64,000 bases of DNA from Methanosarcina sp. DH2 (GTDB lineage Archaea; Halobacteriota; Methanosarcinia; Methanosarcinales; Methanosarcinaceae): contig NZ_WJBI01000014.1 in assembly GCF_020804225.1 (NCBI RefSeq), positions 62,252 to 126,251 of the forward strand, in the 5' to 3' direction. Position numbers and translations under genes: made by a program. Below, piece by piece: positions 57,915 through 64,000 of this stretch (position 1 is the stretch's first letter; every line of letters begins with the position of its first letter). The notes beneath the pieces are model-generated. The model saw only the letters and a list, made by a program, of their open reading frames with translations. It searched no databases and had not been told where the DNA came from.

Positions 57915-58388
57915 ATGAGTCAAAGATACGGATCAGCCCCGAAGCAGGCGAACCTTTGTGCTAAACGACCGGTTTTTTGTTTTCATTGCAAGAGAGTTTA
58001 TTTATCTAGAGCTAAACGACCGGTTTGCTCGAAATGTGGATCATCCAGAGTCATTAATTATTCTGTAGTTTCAGAGAACATCGACGCGCTTCAGAATAAA
58101 GGGCATGTAGAAGAAATTACAAAGATCCTTCAAAACCAAGAGGTTCGGCAGCTAAAATTGGAACGTGCATTGGAGCTCCAAAAATCAAGTGTGGAAGAGT
58201 TGTCTAATAAATTAAAAAGTTCTTTCACTGTAGCACCTAAAAAGGTTAAGCCTGGGGATTACCCAGGGCCCCTTGTTCTTTCTAGGGATGAATTCGACAA
58301 ACAGATGAGTGAATCTGGGCAAAAAAGACAAAGCCATTTGAAGGGATTTCAATCGTATAAGGAAAAATACCCCACAAGCAACGGCTGA
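57915..58388 (+). CDS. Zinc-ribbon plus coiled-coil protein
   Basis: A 157-residue protein beginning MSQRYGSAPK. Cys22, Cys25, Cys38 and Cys41 (FCFHCKRVYL ... PVCSKCGSS) form a zinc ribbon; KRP is repeated around it (AKRPVF, AKRPVC). Residues about 60-105 form a helix with heptads (ITKILQNQEVRQLKLERALELQKSSVEELSNKLKS), and the tail is Lys/Gln-rich. No family is recognised; zinc ribbon and basic nature suggest nucleic acid binding. AT-rich upstream region with TATATAT at 57888. First gene of the orphan block. Confidence 0.7.
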   Translation: MSQRYGSAPKQANLCAKRPVFCFHCKRVYLSRAKRPVCSKCGSSRVINYSVVSENIDALQNKGHVEEITKILQNQEVRQLKLERALELQKSSVEELSNKLKSSFTVAPKKVKPGDYPGPLVLSRDEFDKQMSESGQKRQSHLKGFQSYKEKYPTSNG

Positions 58389-58400
58389 TAACTTATGATT

Positions 58401-59051
58401 TCATTCCCTCCTTTTTTCTTTTTTTCTCCAAGTGCCTGATAGGTAGTGTAGGGGTTCATCAGCCTCTGATTCTTTAGTAAAATGAAGGCTTAGTTTATTG
58501 ATCTCCTTTTTTCGAATCTCTTTTGGAGGATTCATAAGGTCCAGAATCTTCTGGGATCTTTCGATTTCTGTAAGTACATCAATCTTGTATTTGGCTTCTA
58601 TCAAATTCTCGTATTGTTTCTTTGCCTTTTCTTGATCTTTCAGGCTTGCTACTGAAAGGAATTCTTCTAACAGACTTTTAACCTGTTGATATTCGTCTTT
58701 AATTTCATCTAAACTCTTCCCTTCAAGATCTATGGGAACTACCCCGTTTTTCTTCAGAATTCCTTTATAGTCCCAGAGATTTTGTTGACTTCCTTTTTGG
58801 ATTGGTCTCAGGCACAAATGACACATTAGCATCTGAAGTAAGTAATATTTTGAAACCGTTATTTTGATATTTTCATCGTTTGTTGATCCCACAACGCTAA
58901 ATATAATCTTTCCGGCTTTATTAAACCCGAGATAAGCTTTAGCTTTACACGTCAAAGAACTTTGATACTTTTTTCCTCCTTTCTTCTTGAAAGAAATTGA
59001 AGCAGGAGCCGCCAACAAATAACCCCTTTGTGGAAACTCAGACGAATTCAT
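58401..59051 (-). CDS. Hypothetical protein, plasmid/virus-like orphan block
   Basis: A 216-residue soluble protein. An N-terminal basic region (SISFKKKGGKKYQSSLTCKAKAYLG) precedes NIKITVSKYYLLQMLMCHLCLRPIQKGSQQN with CHLC, and a charged helical C-terminal half (KSLLEEFLSVASLKDQEKAKKQYENLIEAKYKIDVLTEIERS). The start ATG overlaps the stop of the ribbon-helix-helix gene (ATGA), so both are translationally coupled. I do not recognise it. A replication or segregation role would fit but is a guess. Confidence 0.65.
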   Translation of the reverse strand: MNSSEFPQRGYLLAAPASISFKKKGGKKYQSSLTCKAKAYLGFNKAGKIIFSVVGSTNDENIKITVSKYYLLQMLMCHLCLRPIQKGSQQNLWDYKGILKKNGVVPIDLEGKSLDEIKDEYQQVKSLLEEFLSVASLKDQEKAKKQYENLIEAKYKIDVLTEIERSQKILDLMNPPKEIRKKEINKLSLHFTKESEADEPLHYLSGTWRKKEKRRE

Positions 59052-59245
59052 TTATTGACCTCATTTTCATTCTTTTCTTCTTGTTCAATTCTGAACAGCA
59101 TCTCAATTAGCGCCGTGTTCGCCGCATCACTTATTGAAGAAAACATCGCGTTTTCCTTTCCCTTTCCCACATACTTTGCCAATTTCTTTTTAATATAAGG
59201 GCTCACTGTGATAGTGATTCTTTCTTTCCCCGAGTTGTTTACCAT
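59048..59245 (-). CDS. Ribbon-helix-helix-like DNA-binding protein
   Basis: A 65-residue protein when started at ATG 59245 (MVNNSGKERITITVSPYIKKKLAKYV), since upstream codons look non-coding. RITITVSPYIKKKL is the beta strand plus helix of CopG/RHH proteins, followed by SISDAANTALIEMLFRIEQEE as the second helix. Likely a repressor of its own operon, as in plasmid copy-control or antitoxin genes. It reads divergently from the 86-residue gene at 59345. Confidence 0.7.
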   Translation of the reverse strand: MVNNSGKERITITVSPYIKKKLAKYVGKGKENAMFSSISDAANTALIEMLFRIEQEEKNENEVNK

Positions 59246-59344
59246 ATACATATCATAGTAAACAAAAGTATAAATACATTTGAGTAGTATATAATCTTTG
59301 CATACTATAGTATGCTTATAATATGCAAAATGGAGTGGCATGTC

Positions 59345-59605
59345 ATGACAAATGTAAATTATGATACAATTCAAATGCGTTTTTTCAGCACCTGTTTAAC
59401 GTCATTCAAAACAGTTGAAAAAACATCAGTTCAGGTCAGTTTAGTTCCAGACACATCTGTGAATCTAGGGGAAAATTGTATAAAGGTCCCTGGTCCGGTC
59501 TTTGAGTTTTTCTGTTCCATTATCGAAAATGGCAAAGTAGCTTCGGTTAATGCTATCTCAGCGACTCTCAAAGACGATTCTGTTATTTTCTCGGGGGATA
59601 TTTAA
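59345..59605 (+). CDS. Hypothetical protein with C-terminal DDSVIFSGD motif
   Basis: An 86-residue protein when started at ATG 59345 (MTNVNYDTIQMRFF); two earlier in-frame codons exist but lack a ribosome site. Beta-strand-rich (FKTVEKTSVQVSLVPDTSVNLGENCIKVPGPVFEFF). It ends KDDSVIFSGDI; the next gene ends with the same DDSVIFSGD motif. Transcribed with the next two genes. Unknown family. Confidence 0.65.
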   Translation: MTNVNYDTIQMRFFSTCLTSFKTVEKTSVQVSLVPDTSVNLGENCIKVPGPVFEFFCSIIENGKVASVNAISATLKDDSVIFSGDI

Positions 59606-59614
59606 GATAGGGGG

Positions 59615-60145
59615 ATGAAAATGCAAACTGAAAACCAAATATATCATGAAGAAGACCACGAAAATCTTGAAAGTCTTAGATTGAAACAAGAAGTCACAAA
59701 AAAATTGCTGTATTCGATTTTAATTCAGCCTGAAACGATTGATTCATGGAAAATTCGTCATGGAATCGAAATCAAACAAGAGTTAGTGACAATTCTTCAT
59801 ATTGATTTGGAAGAAAATTTCGAAATAGAAACCGAGCTTGAAGATGATCCTGAATCAGAAGATGGTTTTGAGATCGAAGAGGGCACTGAATTAGGAGAAG
59901 GGGTTGAGATAGAAGGTGAGTTCGATCTGGACGATGATTTTGATTTTAATTCAATTGCTATAATCCGCAAGCGAGTCCTATTCGTTGCGAAATTGAACGA
60001 GAATGCACCATATCAAATTGATTATACATGTGAGATCATGGATGGGCACATGTCAATCGAGATTGATCCTACTGAATATATAATCGATTATGGGACGCAT
60101 GATGACGATTCCGTTATTTTTTCTGGAGACGTTTCAGGGGTTTGA
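59615..60145 (+). CDS. Strongly acidic protein with C-terminal DDSVIFSGD motif
   Basis: A 176-residue protein with a very acidic middle (about 68-115: LEENFEIETELEDDPESEDG ... EGEFDLDDDFDFN) between a helical N-terminus and a strand-rich end (IIRKRVLFVAKLNENAPYQIDYTCEIMDGHMSIEIDP). The C-terminus DDDSVIFSGDVSGV repeats the motif of the gene before it. GATAGGGGGATG holds the ribosome site. Such acidity recalls DNA-mimic proteins of phages, though nothing proves this. Unknown family. Confidence 0.65.
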   Translation: MKMQTENQIYHEEDHENLESLRLKQEVTKKLLYSILIQPETIDSWKIRHGIEIKQELVTILHIDLEENFEIETELEDDPESEDGFEIEEGTELGEGVEIEGEFDLDDDFDFNSIAIIRKRVLFVAKLNENAPYQIDYTCEIMDGHMSIEIDPTEYIIDYGTHDDDSVIFSGDVSGV

Positions 60146-60148
60146 ACC

Positions 60149-60361
60149 ATGTCTGGCGACAACCTTAATGCAACCATCGAATCAATTTTTTTGGAATCTT
60201 ACCAAACTCGTAAGGTTCCGCCTCAACTTTTAAAAACATTTAAAAATATCAAATTCGTAACCACAACACATGACTCCCGTCGGGTAGTACGCATCCGCCA
60301 GGATCAATACAAAAATTTGATAGATTTTATGGTCAGAAGAAATGCACGGAGAATTGGTTAA
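60149..60361 (+). CDS. Small basic hypothetical protein
   Basis: A 70-residue protein starting three bases after the acidic gene's stop; its own second codon context again reads SGD (MSGDNLNATIESIF). The basic C-terminal half (TTHDSRRVVRIRQDQYKNLIDFMVRRNARRIG) contrasts with the acidic neighbour, so the two could pair. Unknown family. Confidence 0.6.
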   Translation: MSGDNLNATIESIFLESYQTRKVPPQLLKTFKNIKFVTTTHDSRRVVRIRQDQYKNLIDFMVRRNARRIG

Positions 60362-61012
60362 TCCGTGAGCAAAATACTTAGCAATGTGCGGAAACCAATT
60401 ATTCTCAAGCCCTAGGAGGCATATTTTCTTTAAGGTAGAATGGAATCACCCAATACGCTTATGAAAATTGATTGTGGGGCGTCTAAATCATTTACATTTT
60501 TTTGATTATTTTCAATCTGAAAATTATCTATGATTAAATGTTCAATTAGTGGGTACTAATCAAACAAAAAAATTACAATTAAAGCAATATAAAAACAAGA
60601 TATAATACAAGACAAAAAACAAGACAAATTCAAAGTCAAAATTTGGTGAAAATAAAGTGAAAATAAGGTGGCAATTCAGCCAGTACTATTCCCAGTAATA
60701 CCGACTGATCCTCAACCTTAGTTATCTAGGGTGGTATTTTTTTTATAACTTTCTGTATACAGTTCCATTCAAAATTGAAAAACCATTATATTAATATACC
60801 ATTGTTGGAAGCGCTTTCCAGCGCATAAGGCTGTTTTAGATTTTTGCTATTATATACTTGCTTAAAGAAAAACGAAAAAGAGAAATCACATTAGAGCTAA
60901 CTGCTTTTAATGAAATTCTGTAAATTTCGACAGAAAGATAATTTTACTAAATTACTATGGTTTTGTATCTGCTAGATATTGGCATCAAATTCCTATTAAG
61001 AGGCACACTCTA
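60362..61012. other. Gene-free AT-rich interval
   Basis: No frame with a ribosome site or recognisable family is seen. It contains a possible terminator at 60697-60746 and an AATACAAGACAAAAAACAAGACAAATTC direct repeat near 60602-60632. It separates the orphan block from the next gene. Confidence 0.5.
60697..60746 (+). terminator. Possible hairpin/T-tract terminator after the orphan block
   Basis: AATACC (60697-60702) can pair with GGTATT (60733-60738), followed by eight T residues counting the last stem base. The loop is long (30 bases) with inner pairing CTCAACCTTAG/CTAGGG. It lies 340 bases past the last gene. Confidence 0.4.
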
Positions 61013-61744
61013 TTGTCAGCTTTAACCATTATATTGTCCACTTTAATCGTTATATCCTCAAGTTTGATTGAGATCACAAAGTGGATTAGTAATCCAGATA
61101 ATTCCTCATTAAATCTATTATTTTCAGGAATTGTAGCTATATCAACGGTTGTATATGCTGTACTTACATGGAAATTAGTTTCAGAAACTAGTAAAATGAG
61201 AGAGGTGCAGACAGAGCCAAATGTATATGCATTTATCGAACCTAGAGATGAACACAATGAAATAACAGATATGTTCATACAAAACATTGGGTTGGGACTT
61301 GCTCGTGATATAAAGTTCGCGGTATTGTCAGACTTTATCTATTATAAAAGTGAACGCTTATCAAAGATTTATCAGTTATCAGAGATATACCTCATTAAAA
61401 CAGGAATCGAGTACATTGCACCTAATCAAAAAATGAGAATTTTTTCAACCTCACTTAATGACGTTCGTGAGCTTAATTCAAAAAACTATCTGAAAATGAA
61501 AATTGAATATACAAATAGCGTGGGTAAAGAATACGATTCAGTATATCTGATCGATTTCTCCTCGTTACCAGCAAATGGAATGAGTACAGGAGGCGCATAT
61601 AAACGCGATGTTCTAAATTCGATTAAGAAGATACAAGGAGATATGCACGAAATTTCGTCAAATATTGAAGAATTAATAAATTTTTCAAAAAAAGAAGTGG
61701 TCGATTCGAAAGATCAATCATTTGAACCCGACAAAGTTCATTGA
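61013..61744 (+). CDS. Membrane-anchored hypothetical protein
   Basis: A 243-residue protein starting at TTG 61013, with two N-terminal hydrophobic segments (about 4-22 and 34-54, LLFSGIVAISTVVYAVLTWKLV) and a large soluble domain: EVQTEPNVYAFIEPRDEHNEITDMFIQNIGLGLARDIKFAV is an immunoglobulin-like strand pattern seen in many bacterial and archaeal two-TM proteins of unknown role, often in defence or accessory islands. The C-terminus is charged and helical. Adjacent to an IS5-type element. Start codon uncertain. Confidence 0.65.
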   Translation: MSALTIILSTLIVISSSLIEITKWISNPDNSSLNLLFSGIVAISTVVYAVLTWKLVSETSKMREVQTEPNVYAFIEPRDEHNEITDMFIQNIGLGLARDIKFAVLSDFIYYKSERLSKIYQLSEIYLIKTGIEYIAPNQKMRIFSTSLNDVRELNSKNYLKMKIEYTNSVGKEYDSVYLIDFSSLPANGMSTGGAYKRDVLNSIKKIQGDMHEISSNIEELINFSKKEVVDSKDQSFEPDKVH

Positions 61745-61842
61745 TGTCTTTTGTTCTTTCGTTTACTTTGAAATTATACAAGCCTTTATTTCCCTTTGGT
61801 TAAATCGAAACTCTTCGCTAAGGATAGTTCCCACACATCTTA

Positions 61843-62728
61843 GAGCGTGTCTTAAAATTATATAATGCTTGGTAGACAGTTTGTTCGTTAATGATGGAAC
61901 AACGTCAACGAATTCCTTATCAAAGTGACTTATCAAATGAACAATGGGAAATAATTAAGCCCCATCTCCCTACTACTCAAACTAATAGTGGTAGAAAACG
62001 CATTCATCCTTATCGAGAGATATTAAATGCGATCTTCTATTTGCTGTGTTCTGGTTGTGCCTGGCGACTGTTACCCCACGACTTTCCACCCTGGAAAACT
62101 GTCTACCATTATTTCCGTGTTTGGAGGAATGACGGAGTTTGGGAATGCATAAATGCTGCATTGAGAACTGATCAGAGAGTTGCATGTGGCAGGAAATCAG
62201 AACCTAGTGCCGCTATTTTAGATAGCCAGTCAGTCAAAACAACAGAAACTCCAGGAACGCGTGGCTATGATGCAGCTAAGAAGGTTAAAGGGAGAAAGCG
62301 TCACATTCTAGTGGACACGATAGGGCTATTGTTAATTGTTGTAGTTCATGCGGCAAATATTCAGGATAGAGATGGAGCTAAACTTGTTCTGGAGCAAGTT
62401 AAGGGTAAATTTTCTCGATTGGAGCTTATATGGGCTGATGCTGGTTATTCAGGGCAACTCATTGATTGGGTCAATTATGTTTGCGGTTGGATATTGCAAA
62501 TAGTAAAGCGTAGTGATGATATCAAAGGTTTTCAGATACTTCCTAGAAGATGGGTGGTCGAACGTACATTTGGATGGTTAGGGAGATATCGACGTTTAAG
62601 TAAAGATTACGAAGGATTGACAGAATCAAGTCAAGCATTCATTTATGCTGCTATGATTCATATTATGTGAAAAGACTGGCTAAGATAAAATCATAAAAAA
62701 TGAGAAAATGTAATTTCAAGACAGCCTC
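61843..62728 (+). mobile_element. IS5-family insertion sequence, copy 1
   Basis: Imperfect terminal inverted repeats GAGCGTGTCTTAAAATTA (61843) and GAGGCTGTCTTGAAATTA (reverse of 62728 downwards) bound 886 bp, with a 3-bp target duplication TTA on both sides (61840-61842, 62729-62731). The transposase is complete. A second copy begins at 63901 in the same orientation. Confidence 0.85.
61891..62670 (+). CDS. IS5-family DDE transposase
   Basis: A 259-residue transposase: N-terminal domain QSDLSNEQWEIIKPHLP, DUF4096-type LCSGCAWRLLPHDFPPW, and the DDE residues Asp111 (AILDSQSVKTT), Asp183 (IWADAGYSG) and Glu224 (WVVERTFGWLGRYRR). All are present. Start may be either of the two Met codons at 61891/61894. 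Cut-and-paste transposition of its own element. Confidence 0.93.
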   Translation: MMEQRQRIPYQSDLSNEQWEIIKPHLPTTQTNSGRKRIHPYREILNAIFYLLCSGCAWRLLPHDFPPWKTVYHYFRVWRNDGVWECINAALRTDQRVACGRKSEPSAAILDSQSVKTTETPGTRGYDAAKKVKGRKRHILVDTIGLLLIVVVHAANIQDRDGAKLVLEQVKGKFSRLELIWADAGYSGQLIDWVNYVCGWILQIVKRSDDIKGFQILPRRWVVERTFGWLGRYRRLSKDYEGLTESSQAFIYAAMIHIM

Positions 62729-62774
62729 TTAGATTCAGGCGTTTCAAAACATCAACCTGATAAAACGGGACGAC

Positions 62775-63260
62775 CTATTTTAAGACCCTAATGATAAAAT
62801 TTTCACCTTCCCTAATAGCTCCTTTGCCTTCCTTGAGTGCTTGAGCCCGAAGTTCTCGTAACCCGGCCCCACCAACGTCATGCAACCAAACAAGAACCTC
62901 TGCTGGATTATTTGGGGTATTGCTAATTTGACGGGCATTCACAATCAACATCTCACTGTATACATTGGTGTCATAGTATGCCTTCCGATACTGTCTCTCT
63001 TGAGAATTATGATCTTCATCAGATGTCTTTAACGCATCTGTTGAAGCATGTTCGCCTACAATCAAGGTAGATACGACATTGTCTCCTTCACCAAACATGA
63101 TAAACGTAGCAGTTCCATTGCCTGTCTCAAGACGCCCACTCACCTTGGTCCAAATATGGACCGTAAATATATAATGAGTGTCAGTTTCCTCCATATCTAC
63201 TCTGCCTCTTGCACGAGTATTGCCAGAACTTTGTTCTTTCAGCTTAAGATACCCTTCCAT
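62775..63260 (-). CDS. Hypothetical protein between two IS5 copies
   Basis: A 161-residue soluble protein beginning MEGYLKLKEQSSGNTRARGRVDMEETDTHYIFTVHIWTKV, a beta-rich N-terminal half, and ending with NARQISNTPNNPAEVLVWLHDVGGAGLRELRAQALKEG. A near-perfect AAGGAGGATTTT ribosome site lies 5 bases before the ATG, so it is probably translated. No family is recognised. Flanked by directly repeated IS5 elements, hence perhaps mobile cargo. Confidence 0.65.
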   Translation of the reverse strand: MEGYLKLKEQSSGNTRARGRVDMEETDTHYIFTVHIWTKVSGRLETGNGTATFIMFGEGDNVVSTLIVGEHASTDALKTSDEDHNSQERQYRKAYYDTNVYSEMLIVNARQISNTPNNPAEVLVWLHDVGGAGLRELRAQALKEGKGAIREGENFIIRVLK

Positions 63261-63299
63261 AAAATCCTCCTTGTTTTAATTCCCCTTTCTTTATATTAT

Positions 63300-63900
63300 T
63301 ATGCCTATATTTAAGATTTTTCACCACAACCCCTGTAAGTAAGCTAAATTTATTCCTGTCCAGAATGGAGAGTGATTTTAATGAAATAGAGTAAATTTAA
63401 AAGAAATCGCTAGGTATTATAAAGGGAAACATTCGGGACTCTACACCACACCCCATCTCGACCTGGAGCATTCCTTTCAAAGTCTCAAATGTGGCTCTAT
63501 GGTCTGGTGGCGATTGCAGATACTTCTCGATCTTCTCAGCCCTGGATTCCTCAGTCTTTCCAGGTTCCTTCTTAGCTTCTCATAGCTTGTGGATAAGCTG
63601 GAACTGGATAAGCTGAGCAAGCTGCGAAGTATTCATCTAAAAATAATTCATCCCATCATCTAGGATGGTGTTCATATCCAAGCCGTGCTCTTATAGCGAA
63701 TCAAAATACCTGGGAGCGATGGCTTTCGGGCGGCGCTATCCAATATCGACAGCTACCTTAACCAAGCCTTGCCCGAGCTGGGCCACCAGGGCCAACCTTC
63801 CCGAATTGAGCACCGAGTCGCGAGCAGGAAGACAATGCTTTCAATTTATACATTGCTTTAGTTGCCTCTTAGAATGATGGTAAATAGGAATCCTCACTTA
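63300..63900. other. Degenerate interval, possible decayed gene on the minus strand
   Basis: On the minus strand from 63635 a frame reads MNTSQLAQLIQFQLIHKL, stop, then AKKEPGKTEESRAEKIEKYLQSPPDHRATFETLKGMLQVEMG to a TAA near 63400; one in-frame stop interrupts it, suggesting a pseudogene. The remaining sequence to 63900 is GC-richer (about 63710-63830) without a convincing gene. Confidence 0.4.
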
Positions 63901-64000
63901 GAGCGTGTCTTAAAATTATATAATTCTTTGTAGACAGTTTGTTCATTAATGTTGGAACAACGTAAAAGAATTCCTTATCAAAGTGATTTATCTGATGAAC
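63901..64000 (+). mobile_element. IS5-family insertion sequence, copy 2 (partial, cut by window end)
   Basis: From 63901 the sequence repeats copy 1 (GAGCGTGTCTTAAAATTATATAAT...) with few changes, again preceded by TTA. Same orientation as copy 1. Confidence 0.9.
63949..64000 (+). CDS. IS5-family transposase, N-terminal part (partial)
   Basis: ATG at 63949 gives MLEQRKRIPYQSDLSDE before the window ends, matching the first copy (MMEQRQRIPYQSDLSNE) with three or four substitutions. The copies are therefore related but not identical. Confidence 0.85.
   Translation, partial: MLEQRKRIPYQSDLSDE

Overview
The window is archaeal chromosome from a Methanosarcina, most like M. barkeri. The evidence is two membrane-bound [NiFe]-hydrogenase operons of the methanophenazine-reducing Vht/Vhx type, an RNA polymerase subunit D carrying two ferredoxin-like [4Fe-4S] motifs, the archaeal order of the S10-spc-alpha ribosomal protein genes, a Cgi121 KEOPS subunit, and AT-rich, repeat-laden intergenic DNA. 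The species is inferred, not proven.

Layout. 1-4 kb: the tail of an amidotransferase-like gene, the KEOPS subunit Cgi121 and a MEDS/PAS sensor histidine kinase. 4-8 kb (minus strand): vhxGAC, a divergent hydrogenase paralogue without a protease gene. 8-10 kb: a protein with a peptidoglycan-binding-type domain and a membrane-anchored SRPBCC protein. 10-14.7 kb (minus): the complete vhtGACD operon. After a 1.7 kb gene-free, repeat-rich interval comes hypCDA-hypB-hypE (16.4-20.3 kb), the Ni-Fe(CN)2CO cofactor assembly genes. So structural genes, maturation protease and cofactor machinery are clustered and divergently oriented.

20.3-25.7 kb is an accessory stretch. It holds a GC-rich 16-bp minisatellite, a gamma-carbonic anhydrase homologue, a frameshifted GyrI-like gene, a TM2-like protein, an RHS remnant next to an intact DUF4926-type gene, a broken alpha/beta hydrolase, two intact tandem tRNA-Leu(GAG) genes and two decayed copies of them.

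25.9-51.1 kb (minus) is the translation/transcription core. Reading 5' to 3': uL3-uL4-uL23-uL2-uS19-uL22-uS3-uL29-Rnp1-uS17-uL14-uL24-eS4-uL5-uS14-uS8-uL6-eL32-eL19-uL18-uS5-uL30-uL15-secY-adk, then an inserted block (an IS701-type element, purE, a MarR-like regulator, a gamma-carbonic anhydrase and a VapC-like remnant), then DUF106-cmk-cbf5-tRNA-Ser-(GNAT)-uS13-uS4-uS11-rpoD. A GC-rich, hairpin-rich stretch without a convincing gene precedes rpl3 and may be a structured leader or an ncRNA.

52-55.2 kb is a small cluster of unknown function around a cytoplasmic four-PASTA-domain protein; its first gene is cut by an IS200/IS605-type TnpB element. 56.5-64 kb is a mobile zone: a MITE-like palindrome-ended element, a possible integrase remnant, a block of plasmid- or virus-like orphan genes (zinc-ribbon, ribbon-helix-helix, strongly acidic protein, a shared C-terminal motif), and two same-orientation copies of an IS5-type element flanking an orphan gene. 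The best candidates for undescribed biology are the PASTA cluster, the 57.9-60.4 kb orphan block, the possible leader RNA or ncRNA upstream of rpl3, and several small genes found by eye.
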